Below, piece by piece: positions 5,283 to 13,461 of a stretch of DNA of 64,000 bases. The notes beneath the pieces are model-generated. The model had not been told where the DNA came from and did no database searches. It saw nothing but the letters and a program-made list of their open reading frames with translations. Numbering within the stretch: position 1 is the first letter of the stretch; each line of letters opens with the position of its first letter. The translations under genes were made by a program, and so were the position numbers. Origin of the DNA: a virus; IMG/VR virus record IMGVR_UViG_3300027969_000052, positions 1-64,000 of that record; one strand, given 5' to 3'.

Positions 5283-7205
5283 ATGGCACAAAAAATTCAA
5301 TTTAGAAGAGACACAGCAAATCAGTGGACTACGATTAATCCTATCCTTAGTCAAGGTGAACTAGGATTTGAAGTTAACACAGGTAAATTTAAAATCGGTA
5401 ACGGCGGTTCGTACTGGAATGAGCTTGCCTATGCTAGCGGTGGTGCTACTGGCTTCTCACAGCTAACAGGTCAAATCGGTGAAACTCAAATTCCTACTGG
5501 TCAAAATGCTATTGTTATTCCTAGTCACATCAATTCAGCGAACGTTGCAGAATCTGGGCAAGTTCTTAGTATCAATAATACCGGACGATTTGAATGGTTA
5601 ACATTAACTGGTGGCGGCGGTGCTCCGTTAGCTACAGTTGCAACAACTGGTAACTACGACGATCTCACACACAAGCCTAACTTTAGTCTAGGCAATTTAC
5701 GTACAACAAATACTGTAGTTTCTTCAGGTAGTTTTGCAGAAGGATCGACCTATGTAATTCTAAATCCAAGTAATACTAATTTTACATTGATTGGCGCGGC
5801 CAATAACAACACTGGCACGGTATTCACAGCAACCGGCCCAGGAATTGGGTCAGGTACAGCTAGCCTGCGTGGTCGTTTTGCAGTTGCGTTAACTGCTAAC
5901 TACAATGATTTATTAGATACTCCGACAGGATTATCTGCTTTTACAGATGACGTTGGATACCTTTCTACATTAACATTATTAAATTATGTAACCACAAGTC
6001 AAGCTATTCAAATTGTAGGTAATCAAATTGATCTAGCTATTGGTAGCTCTGGTACATTCTATACTGTATTACAAGAGCTAGCATCTGCAAGCACTAACAC
6101 ATCAGTAACTACTGCATTAGCAAATCGCTTGCGTGTCGATATTGATACACAGAATTTATCTAATCAACAAAAATTTAATGCCTATAGAAACATGGGATTG
6201 AGCGCAGTTTCTACATCAGGTAGCTATCTTGATCTAACCGATCTACCAAATACTTTTGAAATACAAACTGCTAGCGAATATGTATTAGGTGGAATCAAAG
6301 TAGGTACAGGATTAACAATTGATAATACTGGGCGTCTGAGCACTAATACTGCAACATCTATTATTGAAATGGTCGGCGCCGAATATAATAACGGTACTGC
6401 ACCGAGTTTAAAAGGTGAATTGGATCAGTTACCTGGTCAAATACGTGCCGACGGCAATTATGAATATCTAGTAACTAAGACTTTTAATCCTGGCTCATTT
6501 ACAACTAATCAAGCCGCTACTAGTAACACTACGGTGATTAGTACTATTGCAAGTCAATGGCTTAACACTATTAACAATGCAACTTCATCATATACTTCGG
6601 GCCAATGGAGTTTATTTAATACAGCAAAAACTGTCGAATATCCAATTAGTAACATTTCAACTAATGCCGGCACCGCTTATTTTACAATTGATGATCCGAC
6701 AGGGGTTACATACACTAGCGGACAACAGTTCTTTGTTCAAACTACTGATACAGTAAGTCGTATAGCAGTCATGGACAGTTATGGTGCATCTAAACAAAGT
6801 ATCGCCGGTGCTCCATCAACAACAGTATCCGGGACTATTACATTGCCCCGTGGACAAGCTAGCGGAACAACTGCTACACTAGTAACTGTTGATTGCACTG
6901 ATGTTACATACGGTGAATTAGCAATGAGCTTTACTGATACAAGTAATACCGAGTACTATAAAGGTATTTTAGAAATACACATTTATCCTGATAACACATA
7001 CATTGTTCAGCCTAACTTGTCTGGTAATAAAACAGATAAGATTGCAGTTGGATTTTCGTCAGGCGTAAATGCTCCTTGGACATCAACATCTGCAATTAAG
7101 ATTCCAGTTTATAATAGCGATGTTAGCGTCTCAACGCTTCTAACTCAAAGCACCGCAACTATTACAAATATTAAATATTCTTGGATCTTAAGATCAAACA
7201 TATAA
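5283..7205 (+). CDS. Tail fibre / appendage protein (640 aa)
   Basis: It begins with a classic phage fibre N-terminal unit: QFRRDTANQWTTINPILSQ, then GELGFEVNTGKFKIGNG, then YWNEL. This is the 'GE-x-G-x-ET-DTG-K-x-K-I-GDG-x2-W' repeat of T4-like structural fibres. The middle is low-complexity, Thr/Ser/Asn-rich beta sequence, with NYDDLTHKPN, NYNDLLDTPT and SYLDLTDLPN recurring as the 'Y-x-DL-x2-xP' hinge typical of short side fibres. The C-terminal 200 residues look like a beta-sandwich tip. It is probably a trimeric adhesin or whisker. Start follows the upstream stop by 2 nt. Confidence 0.8.
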   Translation: MAQKIQFRRDTANQWTTINPILSQGELGFEVNTGKFKIGNGGSYWNELAYASGGATGFSQLTGQIGETQIPTGQNAIVIPSHINSANVAESGQVLSINNTGRFEWLTLTGGGGAPLATVATTGNYDDLTHKPNFSLGNLRTTNTVVSSGSFAEGSTYVILNPSNTNFTLIGAANNNTGTVFTATGPGIGSGTASLRGRFAVALTANYNDLLDTPTGLSAFTDDVGYLSTLTLLNYVTTSQAIQIVGNQIDLAIGSSGTFYTVLQELASASTNTSVTTALANRLRVDIDTQNLSNQQKFNAYRNMGLSAVSTSGSYLDLTDLPNTFEIQTASEYVLGGIKVGTGLTIDNTGRLSTNTATSIIEMVGAEYNNGTAPSLKGELDQLPGQIRADGNYEYLVTKTFNPGSFTTNQAATSNTTVISTIASQWLNTINNATSSYTSGQWSLFNTAKTVEYPISNISTNAGTAYFTIDDPTGVTYTSGQQFFVQTTDTVSRIAVMDSYGASKQSIAGAPSTTVSGTITLPRGQASGTTATLVTVDCTDVTYGELAMSFTDTSNTEYYKGILEIHIYPDNTYIVQPNLSGNKTDKIAVGFSSGVNAPWTSTSAIKIPVYNSDVSVSTLLTQSTATITNIKYSWILRSNI

Positions 7206-7217
7206 AAGGAATAAAAA

Positions 7218-7505
7218 ATGGAAGAACAAAAAAGCTGTATTATGTGGTCTAGACCTCTAGATTCATTATGCATGAAAGTATTAAAGCATCTGCAGAGTAA
7301 ACAGGTTAACGTTGACGAACGTCAAGTAGATAATGCTGTTTGGACATGGGCACAGTTTAAGGCCGCTAGTCCAAACTGGAGTAATTTACCGTTAATTCAA
7401 TTACCAGACGGTACACAAATTAAAAATATTAAAGAACTTGAGTCTTGGATTGGCAAGGACGATTCTATACACAATCCAGAGCAGAGACCCTGGAATCCTA
7501 GATAA
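7218..7505 (+). CDS. Glutaredoxin/thioredoxin-fold-like protein lacking the CxxC motif
   Basis: The order of elements matches a glutaredoxin: strand CIMWSRP, helix DSLCMKVLKHLQSKQ, strand VNVDERQVD, a helix, then LPLIQLPDGTQIKNIKELESW, which resembles the TVPQIFIDGxxIGGxxDL end. The redox CPYC site reads PLDSLC, with one cysteine and no CxxC, and the cis-proline Thr-Val-Pro reads NLP. It is therefore either a non-redox relative or a monothiol variant. At 95 aa it is normal glutaredoxin size. It sits between a fibre gene and another virion-type gene and shares TAATG with the next gene. Confidence 0.5.
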   Translation: MEEQKSCIMWSRPLDSLCMKVLKHLQSKQVNVDERQVDNAVWTWAQFKAASPNWSNLPLIQLPDGTQIKNIKELESWIGKDDSIHNPEQRPWNPR

Positions 7506-7864
7506 TGTCAATTGAACAATTTTATTATGATTGGGATGTTACTAAACTAGAAAGCACTGAAAAAATTGGTGACTATTCTAATGTAGTTACACGAGTGTTT
7601 TGGACGCTTTGGGGGTTTGACGATCACGGCAATCGTGCCCCCTTATACGGAGAAACTGAAATTGCAGTAGATCAACTACACAACGGTGCAGTTATTGAAG
7701 GATGGGTTAATTATAATAACCTAACTAAAAGCTATGTTGAAGACATGCTTGAGGAAACATTAGGCGAAGACGAAATTTCTAGACTAACTGATAATTTAAA
7801 AATACAGTTAGAGCAACTTCGTGAAAATAAAACTACAACCCAAATTCCGCCTTGGGTATCATAA
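7505..7864 (+). CDS. Conserved phage hypothetical protein (119 aa)
   Basis: The first half has strands VVTRVFWTLWGFDDHG and APLYGETEIAVD. The second half is helical with charged repeats (VEDMLEETLGEDEISRLTDNLKIQLEQL) and the protein ends in PPWVS. It resembles small proteins that I recall next to fibre genes in T4-like aquatic phages, but their function is not known to me. Its ATG overlaps the stop codon of the upstream gene (TAATG). Its 3' end overlaps the convergent nucleotidyltransferase gene by 6 bp. Confidence 0.55.
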   Translation: MSIEQFYYDWDVTKLESTEKIGDYSNVVTRVFWTLWGFDDHGNRAPLYGETEIAVDQLHNGAVIEGWVNYNNLTKSYVEDMLEETLGEDEISRLTDNLKIQLEQLRENKTTTQIPPWVS

Positions 7865-8545
7865 ACTTAGTAGTTGATCTTTTTTATCGTTAATAGCAGT
7901 CATTAGTCTGCTAATGTAATCTGAATTGCGGAGTGCCTTAAACGCAAGATTTCCAGAACCAAACTCACCATCCCTAGCAAGACTCTTTTTACGGAATACT
8001 GCTAGGGAATTTTTTATGACCTGCATAACTTCAAGATCCTCGGAATTGATTGCATTGTCTATAACCTTGCTCCACATTGTAGCTAGTTCCTCAACTTTAT
8101 TGCGGTCGTAATCTTTGGTTATTTTACTAGGTTGTCTAATCCAAGTTTCTTTGATAATGCTGTAACTTGCGGTAACTGCGGGATCGTTTAGATCTTCCAC
8201 ATAGCACTCAACTGGGATCCCTTTAATATTAATATCGTGGTTTTGTTTCCATAACTTACGTTTAGTATCAAATAGTTCTCGAACTTCGCCTTCACAATCT
8301 ACCTGAGAAAAATCCACTATTAAATGAAGATCTATATCTGACTGCCTAGTGTAGTTGTAGTTGGCTTGTGAACCAGTGATTAAAATGTCGTCAATTCGTG
8401 TCGAAACGTCTAGAAAACCGTAGAATTCCTTGGCGATTTTAAGCAATTTGACCTGGATTTCACGCCTAATTTTCCCGTCGTCCCATAGGGCAGGGTTTAG
8501 TTCGTTGTGAATCTCAATAGGGGGATTAAACTCAAAGATATACAT
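7859..8545 (-). CDS. Nucleotidyltransferase (Pol beta-like fold)
   Basis: The N-terminal part shows the nucleotidyltransferase signature: ILITGSQANYNYTRQSDID followed by LHLIVD. That is GS, then 10 residues, then D-x-D, with a further acidic strand to follow. The rest is mostly helical. Such proteins add nucleotides to RNA, proteins or small molecules; the substrate here cannot be read from sequence. The frame extends to ATG 8575, but that codon overlaps the divergent gene's start, and a TAAATA box lies 8 nt before ATG 8545. The start at 8545 (MYIFEFNPP) is therefore preferred. Confidence 0.7.
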   Translation of the reverse strand: MYIFEFNPPIEIHNELNPALWDDGKIRREIQVKLLKIAKEFYGFLDVSTRIDDILITGSQANYNYTRQSDIDLHLIVDFSQVDCEGEVRELFDTKRKLWKQNHDINIKGIPVECYVEDLNDPAVTASYSIIKETWIRQPSKITKDYDRNKVEELATMWSKVIDNAINSEDLEVMQVIKNSLAVFRKKSLARDGEFGSGNLAFKALRNSDYISRLMTAINDKKDQLLSL

Positions 8546-8553
8546 AGATGATA

Positions 8554-8570
8554 TATTTATGGCGTAAATA
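8554..8570. promoter_or_regulatory. Divergent pair of late-type TAAATA boxes
   Basis: TATTTA at 8554-8559 (minus-strand TAAATA) and TAAATA at 8565-8570 (plus) are back to back, 5 bp apart. They lie 8 nt and 5 nt from the ATGs of the divergent genes at 8545 and 8576. No Shine-Dalgarno is visible on either side. Confidence 0.55.
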
Positions 8571-8575
8571 CCCAT

Positions 8576-9136
8576 ATGACCAGTTTTGAATCATTCTCAG
8601 GAAAAATACTTGTAAGCCAACCTAAATGTAATAGCCCTCACTTTGCAAAAGGTGTTGTGTTAGTAGTCCAGCACGGTGTTAATGGAGCATGGGGTGTAAT
8701 GCTAAACAAGGAAGCAAAGACTGTTAATATTGGCACAGTAATGCATGCCGCAGGTATTGATTATCCCGGAAGTTCGACAGTATATTTAGGAGGACCAGTT
8801 GAGCCAGCTAGAGTTCATGTTGTACACAGTATGGATTGGTCTAGTAGTAGCACAATGCAAGTAACGCATGATATTGGCATCACTGGCGATATGAGTATTA
8901 TGGCCGCTATTGCAGGCGGCGAAGGCCCTAGTTTGTGGAGAGCAGGAATTGGATTAGCGGCTTGGAGTGCTGGCCAACTTGACGGAGAAATGAGTGGTAT
9001 TAGTCCGTGGACTCCTGATCATCGTTGGCTTACTGCGCCAGCAACTGTCGAAGTATGTCTATCAGGTACCGGCGAAGAACAGTGGCAACGTGCGATCAGT
9101 CATTGTGTTAACAACCAGATCGCAACATTATTTTAA
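8576..9136 (+). CDS. AlgH/YqgE (UPF0301) family protein
   Basis: The whole 186-aa length matches the bacterial AlgH/UPF0301 family: GKILVSQPKCNSPHFAKGVV, GAWGVMLNKEAKTV, then VYLGGPVEPARVHVVHS, ITGDMSIMAAIAGGEGP and a WSAGQLDGEMSG block. These parallel 'L-x-G-x-LLIA-P', 'G-x-GLV-L-N', 'GGPVE' and 'GWGAGQLE-x-E'. The function of AlgH is unsettled even in bacteria, so none is claimed here. The gene starts 5 nt after a TAAATA box with no Shine-Dalgarno. It overlaps the helicase gene's 3' end by 4 bp. Host-derived genes of this kind are unusual in phages as far as I know. Confidence 0.85.
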   Translation: MTSFESFSGKILVSQPKCNSPHFAKGVVLVVQHGVNGAWGVMLNKEAKTVNIGTVMHAAGIDYPGSSTVYLGGPVEPARVHVVHSMDWSSSSTMQVTHDIGITGDMSIMAAIAGGEGPSLWRAGIGLAAWSAGQLDGEMSGISPWTPDHRWLTAPATVEVCLSGTGEEQWQRAISHCVNNQIATLF

Positions 9137-10596
9137 TCCTTTTCAGGATTCAGCCCAGCAAGCAATTCTCGTACCTTTGAAGTACCAGTTACACCTTTAA
9201 TTTTACCTATTGAAATTCCTTCAGTAGGATCTGACTTAATTTCCCCAGTTTCACTATCCACATTATTTGCTGTTACCGTTGAGGTCTTTTTAAGAGAATC
9301 ATAAATGCTAGGGCCAGCAGGTTTCTTAAAGCCATTACCAGAATCGTCATCTTCCATTAAGTCGTTAATCTTCAGGGTATCAACATCGAACTCTAAGTCA
9401 ACTTTCTGACCGACGCCACTACTTGAACGTGTCTTCATAAACTGAATCTGATAGCGTCCACGTTCTTTCATTGCACGACTTGTAAAGATACCAATCACAT
9501 TATCAGCAGTTTGAATCTTACTCAAGCCACCCGAGATATGACTGTGGTCGAACTCAATTTCTTCAACAGCACTACGGTTTAACTGTGATGCTGTACATAC
9601 AATCGCTTGTGTCTCCATCGCCAAGTTGCGCAACTCTTCTGACACATATTTGTCTTTGACAAACAAGTCGCTTGGACTAACTTTAACACTCATCGGCATC
9701 ATCAAGTCCAAATAGTCGATTAAGATAATGTCTGGCTTGAAGCCTTTTTTAACCTGATATTCTTTCAAATATGCACGAATGTCGTTCGCAGTCTTTCCGC
9801 TAGGCATATACTTAATTTGAATGTTGCCTGCCTTCTTTCCAGTCATCTTAACCTTAAGTTCAACGTCTTCGAGATTCTTAAAAATCTCACGAGTTGCAAC
9901 TCCAGTAAGCATACTATCCATACGCATTGACACTAAATTTTCACTTAATTCAAATGTTAGGTATATAACATTTAAACCATTTAGTGCCCAGTTGATTCCT
10001 AAGTTTGCAAGGAACAATGACTTACCACCACCTGATGCCGCACACCAAATGTTCAATTCGCCTCTGTTAAATCCGCCATATAATTTCTTGTCAACACTCG
10101 GCCATCCTGTGCTAATTTGACCATTTGAGTTCTTTAATGCTTCAAGTCGTGCTCTCGGGTCTTCAAAATAATCTGTGCCCATATCCTTGTTCAAACTAAT
10201 CTGAATTGCGTCTTTGATTAGTTTCTCAACTGGACCATATTCACCTTTATCAAGTAAATCAGCACTTTTAAGAATTGCACGTTCAAGCCCTTTATGACGT
10301 GAAAAATTCTCAAATTCGTCCATTAACCAATCATAGTTTTCTCTAGGTAATTGTGCTGGTTGTAGATTTGTATTACATGCCGCATTTACAATACTTGCCT
10401 CGGGCATTACCTTATATTCATTTACATATTCATTAATGAAGGTTGCAGTTTCTTGCAATTTTCTGTCAAAATTTTCAGGGTCAAATATGTTCTGACAGCG
10501 TACAAATGTCTCTGCATCACTCATGAACATTTCAATATATAGCTTCTGAACATCAAAACTATAATTAGGTGCTTGTTTGTCTTTGTTATTGATCAT
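9133..10596 (-). CDS. gp41: Replicative DNA helicase (T4 gp41-like, DnaB family)
   Basis: A RecA-fold helicase core follows an N-terminal helical domain of about 160 residues. Walker A is AASGGGKS (about 186-193). The catalytic glutamate lies in YLTFELSEN, and Walker B is DIILIDYLDLM. The DnaB-type motifs SQLNRSA and GGLSKIQTADNVIG follow. Length (487 aa) is close to T4 gp41 (475 aa). It unwinds the fork as a hexamer and works with the primase encoded just upstream, whose 3' end overlaps this gene by 11 nt. The C-terminal 70 residues are low-complexity and probably flexible. Confidence 0.93.
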   Translation of the reverse strand: MINNKDKQAPNYSFDVQKLYIEMFMSDAETFVRCQNIFDPENFDRKLQETATFINEYVNEYKVMPEASIVNAACNTNLQPAQLPRENYDWLMDEFENFSRHKGLERAILKSADLLDKGEYGPVEKLIKDAIQISLNKDMGTDYFEDPRARLEALKNSNGQISTGWPSVDKKLYGGFNRGELNIWCAASGGGKSLFLANLGINWALNGLNVIYLTFELSENLVSMRMDSMLTGVATREIFKNLEDVELKVKMTGKKAGNIQIKYMPSGKTANDIRAYLKEYQVKKGFKPDIILIDYLDLMMPMSVKVSPSDLFVKDKYVSEELRNLAMETQAIVCTASQLNRSAVEEIEFDHSHISGGLSKIQTADNVIGIFTSRAMKERGRYQIQFMKTRSSSGVGQKVDLEFDVDTLKINDLMEDDDSGNGFKKPAGPSIYDSLKKTSTVTANNVDSETGEIKSDPTEGISIGKIKGVTGTSKVRELLAGLNPEKD

Positions 10597-11584
10597 GTTT
10601 TTGTTCTAGCTTTTTCTTTATTAGTTGTATTTTTATCTCACCTTGCTCTCGATACTGCAAAATTGTGAAAAGTGTGTAAATTCTTCCAAATTTCTTCACG
10701 GCATCTGCTACATCCTTTACATCTGGTCCCCAATCTGGTAGGCTAACCGACCATCCGGCTTCGAGTGCTTTCTTAATCATCGTAGCACCCGGTTTATCAT
10801 TATCAGGTACAACGATTACTTCTTTACCAAGTTTATTAATTCTAGCAATTTGAGTGTCATTTGGCTCGTTATGCATGATTGCTACACCATCTACTGCGAT
10901 CGCATCAAACTGCCCTTCGACAACAATAACAAATTTACGATCATCTGTTTGTCTATCGATATTGAAGACAACTCCTGATTGACTAGTAGTTAAGTACTTT
11001 GGCTTCCCTTCGGTAATTTTTCGACCCGTCCACCCTACAACTACATTTTCATGAAAAAATGGCACTATCACACGATCTTTATAACCGTTCTCTGGAGTCC
11101 AATGCCAGTCGTACCAATCAAGGTCCATACCTCGATTAAAAATATATGCGACCACTTCTAAAAAATTTGGATCCTCGCATCCTTCATCAATCCACTGCTG
11201 TACCGGAAGACAATTTTCTGGCAATTTTTTCGGCTCGAGACTGAAATTTAGTGGTATAGGTGTTTTGTCTAATTCGTCTTTATTCTTTAGTGCTTCTAGG
11301 CTAAGTCGGTTGATCTCATCATCTGGCATACCGAGCCAGCGCATAAGATTTTTAGTATTTTTACTTAATAGTTTACCAGGAGTCCAACCGGCCTTGAAGC
11401 CACAATTGAAGCAATGATACTGGAATCCGTCATCGCCTGATGTTTTGACGCCCCCACGCTGGCGCTTGTCCTGCCTCTCTCCATTATGGACACAGCAGAG
11501 GGCGTTGAAACTGATCCAACCACTTGGAGTTTGTTTTTTCTTCGGAGGCAGAAATTGTAAAAATGTCGCTTGAATCAGATTCAT
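10586..11584 (-). CDS. gp61: DNA primase (T4 gp61-like, DnaG family)
   Basis: The N-terminal zinc-binding site is CxxH around residues 30-33 (ALCCVHNGE) and CxxC at 58-61 (YHCFNCGFK). A TOPRIM domain follows, with VVVEGQFDAIAVDG (catalytic Glu) and VVPDNDKPG (Asp pair). Length (332 aa) matches T4 gp61 (342 aa). It makes RNA primers for the lagging strand together with gp41. The gene lies directly upstream of the helicase with overlapping ends, the T4 61-41 arrangement. Ten nucleotides separate it from the structural-type gene upstream. Confidence 0.92.
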   Translation of the reverse strand: MNLIQATFLQFLPPKKKQTPSGWISFNALCCVHNGERQDKRQRGGVKTSGDDGFQYHCFNCGFKAGWTPGKLLSKNTKNLMRWLGMPDDEINRLSLEALKNKDELDKTPIPLNFSLEPKKLPENCLPVQQWIDEGCEDPNFLEVVAYIFNRGMDLDWYDWHWTPENGYKDRVIVPFFHENVVVGWTGRKITEGKPKYLTTSQSGVVFNIDRQTDDRKFVIVVEGQFDAIAVDGVAIMHNEPNDTQIARINKLGKEVIVVPDNDKPGATMIKKALEAGWSVSLPDWGPDVKDVADAVKKFGRIYTLFTILQYREQGEIKIQLIKKKLEQKHDQ

Positions 11585-11593
11585 GCAACTATT

Positions 11594-12502
11594 TTAACTT
11601 CTTAGTTGGACTTTGTCAAGTTTTCCGTTAGGCCAATATGGCTGATTGGGCGTCGGGTTACCTGCCGCACCAGCACCGTACCAATTTTGTCCAGAGCCGT
11701 CAGCATCCGGAATGTATTTTACTTTAATATTTGTGAAATTTCCACTAACATTAACATATCTTACACCATTGGTTTTAGTAGAAAGGTTAATACTGGTAAG
11801 TAGGGCATATAGCTCGTTGTTATTACCAGAGCCGCTTGGGGAATTTTGTAATGTGCCGTATACATCAATATGTCCTTTAAAGTTATTGAGATAAAATGCC
11901 AGTGTTTGAAGACCGTTATTAGTATTGAAAGCTGGGTTAGCCTCCATATTTCCTGAATGGAAGCTCCACCATTGGTGTTGCACCTGACCAGAGGTGTCCT
12001 TGGGACTATCTCTAAAGTTTTCAAAGGTAGTATTTTCGATACTAGGTGTTAAGTATGGCTCTACATCGTTACGGATTTCGGCTGTTCCTTTAACTCCGTA
12101 GTATGTATCAGCATACGTCGGAGTATAGTTACCTTGGCTATCTAGACTTACGATTGAAAAATTAAAACTCTGGGCTGGTATATCTAGAAGGTCGCTTTCT
12201 GAGAGTGTTAATACTGCTAACCCTCTAGTGCTAGTAGTGACTCCGTCGTCAATAACTGTAAGTGGTTTAGGATTGAACGGCATAACGTTATCCTCACCAA
12301 ACATTTTAAAGAAAAATGTGCTCGAGCTGATGTTAACCGGCTTTTGATCGGAATTTTTAAATTGTAGCTGGACTTGGTTTTTCAAGCCCTTTTGAAAAGT
12401 TAGGTTGCGTTGGTACATGACGTTGTTCACACCTCGAGAGTTTTCCAAATCTAGCTGTACATGGTAGATGTTGGTATATAAATAGACAGGTAAATTCTGC
12501 AT
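11594..12502 (-). CDS. Probable virion (baseplate/appendage) protein (302 aa)
   Basis: The N-terminal part has a pattern like the immunoglobulin-like domain of baseplate upper proteins: NLTFQKGLKNQVQLQFKNSD, then a strand-rich block with GLAVLTLSESDLLDIPAQSF. The rest is beta-rich, with WWSFHSGNMEANPAF and GHIDVYGTLQNSP. I do not know the exact family. The frame opens at 12577, but ATG 12502 (MQNLPVYL) lies exactly 5 nt after a TAAATA box, so I chose it. It sits inside the replication block, directly before primase, which is odd for a late gene. Confidence 0.6.
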   Translation of the reverse strand: MQNLPVYLYTNIYHVQLDLENSRGVNNVMYQRNLTFQKGLKNQVQLQFKNSDQKPVNISSSTFFFKMFGEDNVMPFNPKPLTVIDDGVTTSTRGLAVLTLSESDLLDIPAQSFNFSIVSLDSQGNYTPTYADTYYGVKGTAEIRNDVEPYLTPSIENTTFENFRDSPKDTSGQVQHQWWSFHSGNMEANPAFNTNNGLQTLAFYLNNFKGHIDVYGTLQNSPSGSGNNNELYALLTSINLSTKTNGVRYVNVSGNFTNIKVKYIPDADGSGQNWYGAGAAGNPTPNQPYWPNGKLDKVQLRS

Positions 12503-12507
12503 ACCTA

Positions 12508-12513
12508 TATTTA
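12508..12513 (-). promoter_or_regulatory. Late-type TAAATA box, leaderless spacing
   Basis: Minus-strand AATAAATA ends 5 nt before the ATG at 12502, with no Shine-Dalgarno. The divergent gene at 12522 has only a TAAGTA-like sequence before it. Confidence 0.5.
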
Positions 12514-12521
12514 TTAAGTAA

Positions 12522-12911
12522 ATGATAACACGTAAAGACCAGCAATTCCAGGAAAACTTTCCTTTTATAACCTGCATTAAATGTAACGAAGACGAATACG
12601 TCGGAATTGTAATAAACTACGATTCTAACGTCACAAGTATCTACGATTTCGGCATAATTCGCACAGAAACTGAAAAATCTATCTTTTTAGAGATGGGCGA
12701 GAACTGGTGGTGGGAATCTAATCGTAAAATTCCTATTAATATTTTCTTAAAACAAGAAATGTCGATATTTAGACCATATATTAAAACATTTACAAGTAAA
12801 GATGTTTCAATAATCTTCGGTCCTACTGTAAATTTGAGTGAAATTGCAGAAAAACGGATAAAACGTAAATCTATTCAGCTAGTTCGCAGTCCTAGGAATA
12901 TCCGTAGCTAA
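12522..12911 (+). CDS. Conserved hypothetical protein (129 aa)
   Basis: This small soluble protein carries FPFITCIKCNEDEYVGIVIN, then YDFGIIRTETEKSIFLEMGE followed by NWWWESNRKIPINIF. It resembles a protein that I recall in aquatic T4-like phages without known function. The C-terminus is basic (KRIKRKSIQLVRSPRN), so nucleic-acid contact is possible. It is the only plus-strand gene inside the replication block. It overlaps the 3' end of the DnaE-like gene by 20 bp. ATG 12522 is the first codon after the divergent promoter region. Confidence 0.6.
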   Translation: MITRKDQQFQENFPFITCIKCNEDEYVGIVINYDSNVTSIYDFGIIRTETEKSIFLEMGENWWWESNRKIPINIFLKQEMSIFRPYIKTFTSKDVSIIFGPTVNLSEIAEKRIKRKSIQLVRSPRNIRS

Positions 12912-13461
12912 TTTGTTCACAGATTAAATTCATTTGAACAACGATGGCATGTGCATACGCAACTGCATGTGCTTTCTTAAAGAAATACTCATCACTTTCT
13001 GGTTTAACCCATACTTCCTTTGTCACTATTTCCCAATCTTTTCCGATTAGATATCGTTTTGCTGGACGAATAACCGCTAGTACCGCCGCTAGTTGTTCTA
13101 TAGTCCTCGGTTTCATTTCTCTGAGAATTGAACCATGTCCGTTGACGTGAAAAAGCAAGTTGACGAAATCGTCCTGTTCCAGTAAATCCCATAATGGCTC
13201 CGTATTCATTAGTTGGATTAAATGTTCTTCGTTTTTTACACCATTGTATATACCAACGTTAAGAAAATCTATTTTAAAATAGCCTCTTGATTCTGCTTCC
13301 TTGTATTCAATGCTAGCTAACCCAGTCAATGGGTTAGTTGGGATCTGATGACAGTATACACCGGTGTTATGTTTCTTATCTTCAGACATTGCGGCAGGTA
13401 CATTTTTAATTTTTTCAAGTATTTGTGTTCTATCAGCGAAGTCGATGTCAATATCTGGCAT
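12892..13461 (-). CDS. Miniature family-C DNA polymerase (DnaE/PolC-like) core
   Basis: All 189 residues line up in order with short blocks of the bacterial Pol III alpha palm and thumb. MPDIDIDFADR (1-11) matches the MPDFDVDF block with the catalytic aspartates. YFKIDFLNVG (61-70) matches the VKFDFLGL block with the third aspartate (D65). LAAVLAVIRPAKRYLIG (124-140) matches ALVALFRPGPLQSG. YFFKKAHAVAYAHAIVV (159-175) matches YGFNKSHSAAYALVSY. DnaE is about 1,160 aa; here the PHP, fingers, OB-fold and clamp-binding parts are gone. The catalytic aspartates remain, so activity cannot be excluded, but a regulatory or RNA/DNA-end role is equally possible. Its ATG overlaps the upstream stop (TAATG). 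Confidence 0.75.
   Translation of the reverse strand: MPDIDIDFADRTQILEKIKNVPAAMSEDKKHNTGVYCHQIPTNPLTGLASIEYKEAESRGYFKIDFLNVGIYNGVKNEEHLIQLMNTEPLWDLLEQDDFVNLLFHVNGHGSILREMKPRTIEQLAAVLAVIRPAKRYLIGKDWEIVTKEVWVKPESDEYFFKKAHAVAYAHAIVVQMNLICEQISYGYS

Noticed and set aside
12357-12577. Longer N-terminus for the 302-aa virion-type protein from 12577
   Set aside because: It would overlap the start of the divergent gene at 12522 and lie upstream of the TAAATA box that sits 5 nt before ATG 12502.
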